Shown here: piece by piece, positions 55,692-64,000 of the stretch
Numbering within the stretch: the first letter of the stretch is position 1
Layout: the number at the start of each line of letters is the position of its first letter
Source: Verrucomicrobiota bacterium
Lineage (GTDB): Bacteria; Verrucomicrobiota; Verrucomicrobiia; Limisphaerales; JAEYXS01
Direction: 5' to 3'
NCBI GenBank assembly: GCA_023431185.1
Contig: JAEYXS010000078.1
Location: 1 to 64,000, forward strand
Length of the DNA: 64,000 nucleotides
Notes under the pieces: model-generated
The model's input: the letters and a program-made list of their open reading frames with translations, nothing else
What the model was told of the DNA's origin: nothing
Databases searched by the model: none
Program-made: the position numbers and the translations under genes

Positions 55692-57365
55692 TCATTCCGT
55701 CATTTGCCTGCGATGCAGCAGTATCCAGCCAGATTCGACTGCAGGCTGGGCCGAGGGAAGTGGCGTGAAGCTCTCATGTAGAGTTTTGGCGATGTCTGCC
55801 CCGGCCACTTCCCCGATCCACTCCCACTTGCTGCCGTTTGCTGAGGTGGCTGGCCGTATCTGGACCAGCACCAAGTCGGTGAGGGCGAGCAGCTTGGCGA
55901 ACTGTGCATTGTCCGTAGGGCGGCGGATGATGGCGTGACTGAAGAAGATGTTGTGCGGGCGATGCGGTTCTTGTGCGACGACATACCATCCACCGCCGCC
56001 CCATGTGCCCATGATCAGGGAGCGAGGTCTGGGTGAGGATTGCGCTTCTTTCAAAGCCTGTTGGATCAGCAACCCGCGGGCTTCATCCTTGGTTGTAATG
56101 ATGGGGCCGAAGAGGGTGTCGAGCCGGGTCAATTCCTGAAGAGGAGGGCTATGCCTGAGTTCTTGGATGATCCGGTTGGCTGGTCCGGCATGAACCAGCA
56201 AGAGGAGGGAAAGCCCCAGCCAAGGCAGGCGGTGCAGGATGGCCAAGGCCAGTGGCAGCAGCACCCATTGATATTGGAAGAAGTGCCATTCATGGCCGAA
56301 GTAGCCGAATTTAGGCAAAGCCGCGAGCAAGTAAAACGACGTGCCTACAGCTGCTTGGAAGAGCAGAAGTTCCGCAGGTTGCAGTTGAGCTCTTTGCCCG
56401 CGCCGCCGGCGCAGGCCGGCGGCTACGAGCCAGGGCAGCGGTGCGATAAGCGCCAGGATGGGCAGGATGACGGTCACGAAGTGGCGGGGATTGGCCCAGA
56501 GAGTCAGCCAAGTGCGTTGATATTCATCAGCGACGTAGAGCGGCCAGGCAGAGCGCCAGCCTTGCTCTGTGCCGAAGCACAGCACGAACAGGAAGCACCG
56601 CAACGCCTCCAGCAGCACAACGCCAACACCGGTCACCATCCACCATCTCAACCAGGGGCGTAACAGTCCGGTCCGTCTTTGCAGCCCCAGCCAAAACACA
56701 TCCATCAGGCCGTACGCGGCAAGGCCGATGAAGGCGCCGCCAACTTTCACGGTTTGCCATGTCAGGAAGAGGAGGGCCAAACCGGCCGCGGATTTCACGG
56801 GCCTTCCTTCTGGTGGACGCCAGAGAATCATCAGGCCCAGCAGGCAGAGCCGTTCAAAGGTCAGATACTCGAAATTTGCCGAAGGTGAAGCGATAAGATG
56901 AAGATAAGGCGTGCGGACGAAAGTCAAAACCCCCAAGGCCAGAGCAATTGCTGAGACGGTGCTACGCCGCGTGGCGTGCCCGGTAGTCCACCAGAAGAGC
57001 AGCGCGATCAGTAGCAAGGTGAGCAAGTTTTGGAAGAGCACATTGGCTGGGATGGAGTTCCCGGCGATCAAGGTGAAACCATGCCAGATCCAGATGGGCA
57101 GGGGGCCATACTGGCAATCTATATCGCGGTAGAGGGCCTTGCCTGAATGAAGCTGGTCAGCGCGAAAGAGTTGGTTGCCATTCTCACCCAAAATCCAATC
57201 CGGACTGTAGGTGGCTTCGGGCAAGGCCACGTTCAAACCCCAGAGTCCCAGGCAAATACCAATGAGCAACAGGCACAGCACCCAACCCCGATAGCGCGAG
57301 GTGACTGGGCGGTCCATCGCGCTGGGAGCGAGGGCATCGGGATTTGGATCGGTGGTATGGGACAT
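55692..57365 (-). CDS. GT-C-like polytopic membrane protein (PMT/GT39-type, putative)
   Basis: 557 residues with about ten to eleven predicted transmembrane helices. The first loop after helix 1 (GNQLFRADQLHSGKALYRDID, with CQYGPLPIWIW) resembles the periplasmic catalytic loop of GT-C glycosyltransferases, which use polyprenyl-phosphate sugars and an acidic residue; Asp residues are present in FRADQL and RDID. The C-terminal 130 residues form a soluble domain. It may glycosylate an envelope target, possibly the neighbouring pilin-like proteins, but this is only positional. It is convergent with the PilX-like gene and 91 bases upstream of it lies the radical SAM gene's end. Confidence 0.7.
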   Translation of the reverse strand: MSHTTDPNPDALAPSAMDRPVTSRYRGWVLCLLLIGICLGLWGLNVALPEATYSPDWILGENGNQLFRADQLHSGKALYRDIDCQYGPLPIWIWHGFTLIAGNSIPANVLFQNLLTLLLIALLFWWTTGHATRRSTVSAIALALGVLTFVRTPYLHLIASPSANFEYLTFERLCLLGLMILWRPPEGRPVKSAAGLALLFLTWQTVKVGGAFIGLAAYGLMDVFWLGLQRRTGLLRPWLRWWMVTGVGVVLLEALRCFLFVLCFGTEQGWRSAWPLYVADEYQRTWLTLWANPRHFVTVILPILALIAPLPWLVAAGLRRRRGQRAQLQPAELLLFQAAVGTSFYLLAALPKFGYFGHEWHFFQYQWVLLPLALAILHRLPWLGLSLLLLVHAGPANRIIQELRHSPPLQELTRLDTLFGPIITTKDEARGLLIQQALKEAQSSPRPRSLIMGTWGGGGWYVVAQEPHRPHNIFFSHAIIRRPTDNAQFAKLLALTDLVLVQIRPATSANGSKWEWIGEVAGADIAKTLHESFTPLPSAQPAVESGWILLHRRQMTE

Positions 57366-57456
57366 GGATTGAAGAAGCCGGCTTCCGCAATGGCTGCTGC
57401 CGCTTCAACGCGCACCACTGTAATACCGGGCACCGAGGTGACCAACTGCAATGTGC

Positions 57457-58533
57457 CTAAAATCGAAACAACTCCAACTGTTGGCCTTGGGGGCGCCGGA
57501 AATGTTCGGTGGTCAGGTGGGTGCGCTCGCGGTTGAAGCCGTATTTGTGGCAGGCCACGGTGAACAGTTGCTCGATCTGCTCGGCAAAGATGCCCTCGCC
57601 GGACATGCGCTTGCCGAACTCGGCGTCATACAGCTTGCCACCGCGGATGGCGCGGATGCGGTTGAGCACTTTTTCTTTGCGATCGGGGAAATGGCGCGTG
57701 AGCCAGTCTTCAAAGAGGTCTTTCTGCTGGTAGGGCAGACGCAGGACGACATGGCCGGCGTGTCGTGCTCCGGCTTCGGAAGCGGCTTTGAGCAATTGCG
57801 GGATCTCGTGGTCGTTCAGGCCGGGGATGATAGGCGCGGTCATGACACCAACTGGGATTCCGGCACTGCTGAGCTTCTGCATCGTATCGAGGCGGTCGCG
57901 TGGCGAAGCGGTGCGCGGCTCCATCACACGGCGGAGATCGGTGTCCAGCGTGGTGAGGGAGATGAAGACCATCGCGCAATTATGCCGCGCGAGTTCCTGC
58001 AACACATCAATGTCCCGAGCGACGAGGGCGTTTTTGGTGACGATACCGACGGGGTTGCGACATTCCGCGAGGACTTCGAGGCAGCCACGGGTGATCTTCA
58101 GCTTGCGCTCCACGGGCTGGTAGCAATCCGTCACACCGCTGATGGCGAGGCATTGCGGCTTCCACTTGGGCTTGGCGAGTTCTTCACGAAGCAGGTCCGG
58201 GGCATTCAGCTTCACCATGATCTTGCTCTCGAAATCGAGGCCGGAGGAAAAGCCGAGGTATTCGTGCGTGGGGCGCGCGTAACAATAGATGCAGCCATGC
58301 TCGCAACCGCGATAGGGATTAACGCTGGCGCTGAAACCGATGTCCGGGCTGTCGTTGTAGGCGATAATGGTCTTGGAATGATCTACGAGGAACTGCGTGC
58401 GGAGCAGATGATCATCCTCTGGATTCCATTCCTCATCGCGCTCCAGGTGGATGTGCTCAAAGCGGTTCGTCGGGTTGCCAGAGGCACCGCGCACGAGCCG
58501 TTTCTCCGCACTGAGCTGGGACGGAATCGCCAC
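57457..58533 (-). CDS. PA0069-family radical SAM protein
   Basis: Cytoplasmic iron-sulfur enzyme of 358 residues, starting at a GTG. The [4Fe-4S] motif is NPYRGCEHGCIYCYARPTHE (Cys77, Cys81, Cys84), followed by GLDFESKIMVKLNAP, KWKPQCLAISGVTDCYQPVE and PGLNDHEIP, all typical of the PA0069/SplB-like group. The reaction of the group is not established. A C-terminal FRRPQGQQLELF segment is also conserved. Upstream the reading frame meets a stop after five codons, which supports a start close to 58533. Confidence 0.92.
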   Translation of the reverse strand: MAIPSQLSAEKRLVRGASGNPTNRFEHIHLERDEEWNPEDDHLLRTQFLVDHSKTIIAYNDSPDIGFSASVNPYRGCEHGCIYCYARPTHEYLGFSSGLDFESKIMVKLNAPDLLREELAKPKWKPQCLAISGVTDCYQPVERKLKITRGCLEVLAECRNPVGIVTKNALVARDIDVLQELARHNCAMVFISLTTLDTDLRRVMEPRTASPRDRLDTMQKLSSAGIPVGVMTAPIIPGLNDHEIPQLLKAASEAGARHAGHVVLRLPYQQKDLFEDWLTRHFPDRKEKVLNRIRAIRGGKLYDAEFGKRMSGEGIFAEQIEQLFTVACHKYGFNRERTHLTTEHFRRPQGQQLELFRF

Positions 58534-58671
58534 ACCGGCAGTTTCGCATCATCGGCGGCATCCGCAATGAGGAGATGTTCACAAAATGAATTGAGAACGC
58601 TAATGGCGGAGCAGGCTTGACCGTGAAGGCGTAAGGCCGCAGTTTTTGCGGGCTGCGGTGTGATTTGCTTT

Positions 58672-58747
58672 GTCTCCATAGCTCAAATGGATAGAGCAGC
58701 GGTTTCCTAAACCGTTGATCCAGGTTCAATTCCTGGTGGGGACACCA
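58672..58747 (+). tRNA. tRNA-Arg (anticodon CCU)
   Basis: Full cloverleaf: acceptor GTCTCCA/TGGGGAC, D stem GCTC/GAGC, anticodon stem GCGGT/ACCGT with loop TTCCTAA (CCT at 58706-58708), variable loop TGAT, T arm CCAGG-TTCAATT-CCTGG, discriminator A and an encoded CCA end. It decodes AGG. An antisense open frame across it is an artefact of the gene. Confidence 0.96.
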
Positions 58748-59148
58748 TTTTAGGAGGATTTGCGCGCCTGAGGGCGAATCGGGCGGTCGCGGTTTATTTC
58801 GATCATTCTCAGAGCAGCAAAACCTCGGAGGTAAAAACAATACGCAGTGCCTGGACGCCAAGGAGGTGGGCCTGGGGAAGGCCGCTGAAGAAACGTTCCA
58901 AGCACCGCGCAAACTGTCAGAGAACGCAACCAACGCTCTCCACTAACTTAGACGCCACTGGTTGCCTAATGTTCAAATCACTGAATCAACTTGTACGCTT
59001 TTCCGGCCAGGTTGCTCACCTGATTTTGTGCTAGTCCGCGCGTTTTTGGTGGTGGCTGACGGCCACCCTTCGATTCCTTGGGAGTAGGATAGCACAATCC
59101 TGAGGTGGTTGCGTTGCTGCGGTTCTGTCGCGACGTGTGACCCGCCCG
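58748..59148. other. Intergenic region downstream of the tRNA
   Basis: No gene can be supported. AGGAGG follows the tRNA directly and one plus-strand frame is open for about 60 codons up to a stop near 58946 (LDAKEVGLGKAAEETFQAPR), but it lacks an ATG/GTG start with proper spacing. No integrase or duplicate tRNA end was found. Confidence 0.5.
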
Positions 59149-59517
59149 CTATTTCCCCACTAGTTCTCCGATGGCCAGGATGATTTCGGCTTTGGTGAAG
59201 GGTTTGGCCAGCGTCCTGTCCGCGCCCATTTTGCTGGCGATCTTCAGGTAGTCATACGCACTGCCGCGTCCACCGCCCGACATGGCGATGATCTTCAGCT
59301 CTGGTAAAATTTTCCGGATCTCCAAGATGGTCTCCAAGCCTTCTTTCTCCGGCATCACGAGGTCGGTGATGACCAGGTCGAACTCGCTGCTCATGACCTG
59401 CTTCATGGCTTCCACCCCATTGGCGGCCGTCGTGACTTGATGCTGCTCCCGCTGCAATATTTTGGCGAGCGTGACCCGAAATGTCTCCTCATCATCAATC
59501 AATAATATTCTGGCCAT
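59149..59517 (-). CDS. Receiver-only response regulator (CheY-like)
   Basis: Stand-alone receiver of 122 residues: acidic residues in LIDDEE, phospho-acceptor Asp52 (LVITDLVMPEKEG), Ser of IIAMSGG and Lys of TLAKPFTKAE. There is no output domain, so it works as a phosphate shuttle or binds a partner protein. It starts 21 bases after the stop of the large hybrid kinase gene on the same strand and is surely its co-transcribed partner. Confidence 0.92.
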   Translation of the reverse strand: MARILLIDDEETFRVTLAKILQREQHQVTTAANGVEAMKQVMSSEFDLVITDLVMPEKEGLETILEIRKILPELKIIAMSGGGRGSAYDYLKIASKMGADRTLAKPFTKAEIILAIGELVGK

Positions 59518-59538
59518 ACGTAGATGCTCGAAAAGTTT

Positions 59539-62500
59539 TCAATGCAGTTCTTCGTCCAAAGCCCCTAGCAGTGCCTCGACTGTGAAGGGCTTCGTCAGGA
59601 AATGTCTTACGCCGTTGGCTTTCAGTTCCTCCACCCTCATCTGATCCTGCGTGCCCATCAGGCCGCTGGCAGCGATGCACTTGATCTCCGGCTTCAGCCG
59701 TCGCAACTGGGTCACCAGCGCCACGCCATCCATGGTTGGCATCATGATGTCCGTGATGACGAGTTTGATCTCCTGCCGTTGTTGGAGAAAGACAGCGAGG
59801 GCGTCCACGCCGTTGGTCGCGGTCAATACCCGGTAGCCGGAACGTTTCAAAAGCGTTTCCCCGATCATCAGGATGCCCGGTTCATCATCCACCAGCAGCA
59901 CCAGCTCATTCCTGCCTTGGGGCAGGGCAGCCTTTTCCTTGTGGGCATCGCCTCCGCTGCCTGCGGGCAGGGCGGGCAGAATTACGATAAATTTGGTCCC
60001 ATGTCCGGGCGTACTCTCCACTTCGATGGCTCCGCCATGGCCGCGCACGATGCCCATGACTGTGGCCAAGCCTAATCCGGTGCCTTTGCCCTGTTCTTTG
60101 GTGGTGAAGAACGGGTCAAAGATGCGTTCCATGACTTCCGGTGGAATGCCCGTGCCGGTATCACTAACTTCCAGCTTAACATACTCACCCGGTTTCAGAC
60201 TAGGGTGGGCTCGCAGATCGCTTTCCATTAGATGGACATTGCTGGCGCTGAAGATGAGTTCGCCACCCGCCGGCATGGCATCCCGCGCGTTCACCCCGAG
60301 ATTGAGCAGTACCTGGTGCAATTGGGTGGCATCCCCTTTGATGGAGTGCAGATCGCCCGTCACCCGGGTTTTGATATGGATGTTGCGCGGGAAGGTCTCG
60401 CTGGCCATGCGCACCATGTCCTTGATGAGGTGGCGCAACTGCACCGGGCCTTTCTCGCCTTCGATGCCCCGGGCAAAGGTCAGCACTTGCTTGACGATGT
60501 CTGCCCCCCGTTTCGCGCTGGCTTCCATGGTGTCGATGATGTTCAGCACTTCTGGCGGCAGGTCGTTGTAGCGCAGGAGTTCGGCGGACATCAGGATGGG
60601 GGCAAGCACGTTGTTCAGGTCGTGTGCGATGCCGCCTGCCAGCAGGCCCACACCTTCCATCCGCTGCGCCCGCAGATACTGTTTCTCCAGATTGCGGCGC
60701 TCGGTGATGTCCTGTTTGATGGCCACGAAGTGGGTGATCTTGCCGGTCGCCGAACGGACCGGCGTGATGGTCATCTCTTCATCAAAAAGTGCGCCGTCTT
60801 TGCGCCGGTTCCTAAGTTCACCGTGCCAGACTTGACCGGCCGTCACCGTGGCCCAGAGCTGCTCATAGAACTCCTTGCTCTGCACGCCGGACTTGAGCAT
60901 CCGCGGGTTATGGCCCAAGGCCTCTTCCAGCGTGTAGCCAGTATGCCGGGTGAAGGCCTCATTGGCCCAGACGATGTCGCCAGACTTGTCGGTGATGACG
61001 ATGACATTGGCCGCCGCATTCAGAGCCGTGCTTTGGAGCTGCATCTGGGCCTGTGATTTCAGTTGCTCCGTGATGTCATGCATCACCGCCACCGCTCCCA
61101 GTTGACGGCCGTTGGCACTCATCACCGGAGAAGCATTCGCGATGATATGCCGGGGCGGTTGACCTTTGGCCATGATCACCATCCGGGCTCCCCGCACCTT
61201 TTCCTGGCGCATGGCCCGGGAAAGCGGGACCGACTGCAGGTTCATGGGAGTCTCGCCATCGGATTCGTAAAGGTCATAGCGTCCGGCCCAATGCTCCTGG
61301 CTCACATCCGTCGGCCCCAGCCCGTGCCATTCGCGGGCAGCCCGGTTGAAGAGCCGAAGTTTGCCGTTGGCACCGCACGCGACCACACCTGCATCCAGAT
61401 TTTCCAGGAGCGCGAGGGTGAATTCCTGCTCTTGCAGCAAGGCCTCTTCCGTCTCCCGCCGTTGGGTTAGGTCAAAGAAGGTCACTAGGGTTTCTTGCGC
61501 CAGTTCGATGGCCGAGATTTCCACCGTTCGCTCTTGGCCATCCTTGCAGGTGACCTGACATTCCATCGGTTCAACCGGACGTTTCAGCTCACGGGCTTTC
61601 TGCAGCCGTTGCTGCCAGCTTTCCGCCATCTCTTGCCGGTAAGCTGCATCGGGATATGCCTTCGCCCACCAATCTTCCAGCGTGGGGATGTCGGCGCGGG
61701 AATATCCAAAAAGGCGGGTGGCTTGGGCATTGACGTAAGTCACCATTCCCTGTTGGTCCGACATGGCCAGGGGAACGGGGGCCAGATCGAACAGGCGGCG
61801 GAAGCGTTCCTCGCTTTGGCGCAGCACCTGCTCCGCCCGCTTGCGCTCAGTGATGTCCGTCCACATCACGGACAAGAAAGTCTTGCCCTTGAGCTTCAAA
61901 CCCCGGGAATTGACCACTACGTTGCGGAGTTCCCCGCTCTTGTTACGGTGAGTGGTCTCGAAGGCCAGACCTGAGGGGGCGGCGAGCACTTGCGCGAATT
62001 TGGTCTGGACTTGCTCCGCAGAGAATTCTGCCTGGATGTCCGCGACGGTCAGTCCGGCAAATTCCTCGTGACTATAGCCACGAGTAAGGTGGGCAGCTTT
62101 GTTGAATTCGACAAAGCGGCCGGTTACGGCATCCACCAAGGCTATGGCGTCCATGGCCTGTTCGAAGATGGCGGCCAGCACCTCCTCCCGTTCCCGCAAA
62201 GCTTGCTGCGCCCGTTTGGCTGCGGCTTCCCGCGCCAGATTGTCGAGCGAGAAGGAGATATCCCCGGCAGCTTCCTCCAACAGTTCTATTTCATCGGCCC
62301 CAAAGGCATTCATTTCCCCGGCATAGACCGTCAGTGCCCCGATCACCTTGCCCTCCTGGCGCAAAGGCAGGGCGATGGATGACTTGATGCCCGCCCGCTG
62401 CGCCGCTTCCCGCCAGGGCAATGTATTGGGGTCGCCCAAAAAGTCGTTGCAGACGAAAGTGCGGTTCTCGCGGAGGGCGGTGCCGCTTGGGCCCCGTCCT

Positions 62501-64000
62501 TCCGGGCGGTCATCGACCGAGATCTTTATGCCGGTGGTATAACTGGTGGCATCTCCCTCCACGGCCACGGGCCGGATCAACTTGGTCTCCACGTCCACCA
62601 AACCGATCCACACCAGTTTGAACCCGCCCTTGTCCAACAGGATCTGGCAGACATCAGCGAACAGTCGATCGGCGGCGGTTGTTTGCACAATCGCCTGGTT
62701 CACCCCGCTTAACGCGGCGTACAGCCGGTTCAACCGCTGGATGTGGGCTTCATGCTGTTTGCGTTGGGTGATGTCCCGGATGACGGCGATGATCTCAAAG
62801 TGGCCGTTGGTCCGCACCGCGCGTCCGCCGATGTCCACCGGGAAGGTGGTGCCATCTTTGCGCTGGTGGATGGTCTCGTAGCTTGCTCCCTCGGGGGATT
62901 GGAACTGTTTCAGGTTCTCCGCTTGGGAAGGCAGGTGATCGGCTGGACGGAATGCCTGCACTGGCAATCCTTGCATCTCCTCAGCGCGGTAGCCATAGAC
63001 TTCCAAGGCCTTTTCATTGAACTCGACCACCCGCAGTTCCTCGTTCAGCACAAGAATGATGTCGTTGGTCTCCTGCATCAAGGAGACCAGCCGCTTGTCC
63101 TTCTTCCGCAGGGCCTCTTCCGCCGCCAGCCGCTGCACCAACAAGCCGGTCTTCTGCTCCCGCCACCACCACAAACCTATGGCGACGAGGGCCAGCAGGC
63201 TGGTTAGTACCGCCAAAGTGATTTGATACGCTTCTTGTCGCAGCGGAGCGTTGATCTCCTCGTGATCAATTTTGGAGACCATGATCCAAGGGGTGCCCGG
63301 TACGGGGCGGATCGTGGCCACCACCGGGATATCACGATAGTCCAAACCGCTCAAGTGCCCCGTCATTCCACCGGCGGCTAAAGTGTATATATAGTTGGTT
63401 CCTTTCGAGATCGGTATACGAAGGGTCAGGGCGGTATTCTTTTTATGCCGCAGTTCATTCAGGTAAACCACCTCTTCGCCCTCACGGCGAAGCAGCAGAG
63501 TCTCGGCGGAGGGACTGGTGCCGGGCCAAGATTGCAGCAGTGGGTAAAGGAAGCCCTGAAGATTTCTTTGCAAGAGCAACACGGCGCTGGGCTCGCCCGC
63601 CGACGCACTGATAGGCTGAAGTAGACTCCAACGCGGCGCGCCACTGATGGAATCACGCTGGATATCGGTGGTGACGGTTTGCCGGTCGCGCACGGCGGTA
63701 TGGAGATAACCGCGGATCATCGCATCTTGGGGAGCTGTGCCAGCGGGGTGTTCCAGTAACAGTTTTCCCTCGTGGTCGTAGAGGGCTACGGAGCTGTAGA
63801 GATAGGAACTGTGCAGGGTTTGCAGCCAGCCTTGCACCTCGGATTTCGCTCTGGGATCGCTGGGGTTGCTGGCGAAAGTGCGGACGGATTGTTGGATGGC
63901 TGGAGTGTTGGCAGCCGTCAGGGCATCGGCGTACCTCTCCGCGAGCCATTGATTGATCTGGCTGATCTTTAAGTCGGCGATCACCGCCAGTTCGCGGCCG
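59539..64000 (-). CDS. Multi-PAS/GAF hybrid sensor histidine kinase (5' end outside the window)
   Basis: At least 1486 residues; the frame stays open to the right window edge (GRELAVIADLK is read before the first internal GTG), so the true start and probably a first transmembrane helix lie outside. Order seen: Cache-like periplasmic sensor (to about 63230), transmembrane helix (about 63160-63215), PAS, GAF (about 62250-62700), PAS, PAS, PAS, PAS, HisKA with the phospho-acceptor His encoded at 60622-60624 (GGIAHDLNNVL), HATPase (DTGTGIPPEVM, GKGTGLGLATVMG) and a C-terminal receiver (LVITDIMMPTMDG). With the receiver-only gene downstream, it forms a local phosphorelay. The input signal is unknown. 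Confidence 0.93.
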   Translation of the reverse strand, partial: GRELAVIADLKISQINQWLAERYADALTAANTPAIQQSVRTFASNPSDPRAKSEVQGWLQTLHSSYLYSSVALYDHEGKLLLEHPAGTAPQDAMIRGYLHTAVRDRQTVTTDIQRDSISGAPRWSLLQPISASAGEPSAVLLLQRNLQGFLYPLLQSWPGTSPSAETLLLRREGEEVVYLNELRHKKNTALTLRIPISKGTNYIYTLAAGGMTGHLSGLDYRDIPVVATIRPVPGTPWIMVSKIDHEEINAPLRQEAYQITLAVLTSLLALVAIGLWWWREQKTGLLVQRLAAEEALRKKDKRLVSLMQETNDIILVLNEELRVVEFNEKALEVYGYRAEEMQGLPVQAFRPADHLPSQAENLKQFQSPEGASYETIHQRKDGTTFPVDIGGRAVRTNGHFEIIAVIRDITQRKQHEAHIQRLNRLYAALSGVNQAIVQTTAADRLFADVCQILLDKGGFKLVWIGLVDVETKLIRPVAVEGDATSYTTGIKISVDDRPEGRGPSGTALRENRTFVCNDFLGDPNTLPWREAAQRAGIKSSIALPLRQEGKVIGALTVYAGEMNAFGADEIELLEEAAGDISFSLDNLAREAAAKRAQQALREREEVLAAIFEQAMDAIALVDAVTGRFVEFNKAAHLTRGYSHEEFAGLTVADIQAEFSAEQVQTKFAQVLAAPSGLAFETTHRNKSGELRNVVVNSRGLKLKGKTFLSVMWTDITERKRAEQVLRQSEERFRRLFDLAPVPLAMSDQQGMVTYVNAQATRLFGYSRADIPTLEDWWAKAYPDAAYRQEMAESWQQRLQKARELKRPVEPMECQVTCKDGQERTVEISAIELAQETLVTFFDLTQRRETEEALLQEQEFTLALLENLDAGVVACGANGKLRLFNRAAREWHGLGPTDVSQEHWAGRYDLYESDGETPMNLQSVPLSRAMRQEKVRGARMVIMAKGQPPRHIIANASPVMSANGRQLGAVAVMHDITEQLKSQAQMQLQSTALNAAANVIVITDKSGDIVWANEAFTRHTGYTLEEALGHNPRMLKSGVQSKEFYEQLWATVTAGQVWHGELRNRRKDGALFDEEMTITPVRSATGKITHFVAIKQDITERRNLEKQYLRAQRMEGVGLLAGGIAHDLNNVLAPILMSAELLRYNDLPPEVLNIIDTMEASAKRGADIVKQVLTFARGIEGEKGPVQLRHLIKDMVRMASETFPRNIHIKTRVTGDLHSIKGDATQLHQVLLNLGVNARDAMPAGGELIFSASNVHLMESDLRAHPSLKPGEYVKLEVSDTGTGIPPEVMERIFDPFFTTKEQGKGTGLGLATVMGIVRGHGGAIEVESTPGHGTKFIVILPALPAGSGGDAHKEKAALPQGRNELVLLVDDEPGILMIGETLLKRSGYRVLTATNGVDALAVFLQQRQEIKLVITDIMMPTMDGVALVTQLRRLKPEIKCIAASGLMGTQDQMRVEELKANGVRHFLTKPFTVEALLGALDEELH

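Noticed and set aside
58457..58933. A minus-strand open frame across the tRNA reading HQELNLDQRF-RKPLLYPFEL-type sequence.
   Set aside because: It is antisense to tRNA-Arg; translations of this type are a known annotation artefact of tRNA genes.
58748..58946. A plus-strand frame of about 60 codons directly after the tRNA, with AGGAGG at its left end.
   Set aside because: There is no ATG, GTG or TTG start with proper spacing to the AGGAGG in that frame, and no family is recognised.

Overview
The window reads as a chromosomal segment of a Gram-negative, heterotrophic member of the Verrucomicrobiota, most likely near the Pedosphaera/Limisphaera group. This is inferred from gene content, not from a marker-gene tree. 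The pointers are three large planctomycete-type cytochrome c proteins (PSCyt1/PSCyt2/PSD1 architecture) paired with DUF1501 proteins, many secreted proteins with Tat or Sec signals, a giant secreted subtilase with repeated beta-sandwich modules, outer-membrane beta-barrels, and a GC-rich base composition. No phage, plasmid, transposase or CRISPR array is visible. One tRNA gene, tRNA-Arg(CCU), is present.

Layout. 0.2-7 kb: secreted subtilase, Tat-exported sugar isomerase-like protein, DUF481 outer-membrane protein. 7.1-10.5 kb: a tight minus-strand operon of two tandem thymidylate-kinase-like proteins, a ROK sugar kinase and a Ppx/GppA phosphatase. 10.6-16.9 kb: a PSCyt - DUF1501 - PSCyt operon. 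17-25 kb: hemerythrin, a CHASE/PAS hybrid histidine kinase, small proteins, a PlsC/GNAT acyltransferase pair and two peroxiredoxins. 25.2-34 kb: an exopolysaccharide export and polymerisation operon (unknown secreted protein, outer-membrane barrel, short OPX protein, Wzc-like tyrosine autokinase, O-antigen ligase/polymerase) without glycosyltransferases. 34-38 kb: gltX, a TlpA-like thioredoxin, panE and a small secreted protein. 38.8-43.5 kb: a second PSCyt/DUF1501 pair. 43.6-55.6 kb: two homologous minor-pseudopilin cassettes pointing outward, enclosing a GYF-domain membrane protein, a coiled-coil protein, an outer-membrane barrel, a sensor kinase, a beta-propeller and a LuxR-type response regulator. 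55.7-64 kb: a GT-C-like membrane protein, a PA0069-type radical SAM protein, the tRNA, a receiver-only protein and a multi-PAS hybrid kinase that runs off the window edge.

The most interesting stretch is 43.6-55.6 kb. Both pseudopilin cassettes carry a well-spaced sigma-54-type -24/-12 element just upstream, and their PilV-like and PilX-like proteins are clear paralogues of each other. The genes between them look like an envelope sensing and assembly module. Other notable points are the second thymidylate-kinase paralogue, whose Walker A lysine is replaced by arginine; the short OPX protein next to its own beta-barrel; the PlsC/GNAT pair that could make an aminolipid; and a dispersed-type short repeat lying in frame inside panE. 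All functional statements come from motif recognition by eye. No database search was run.
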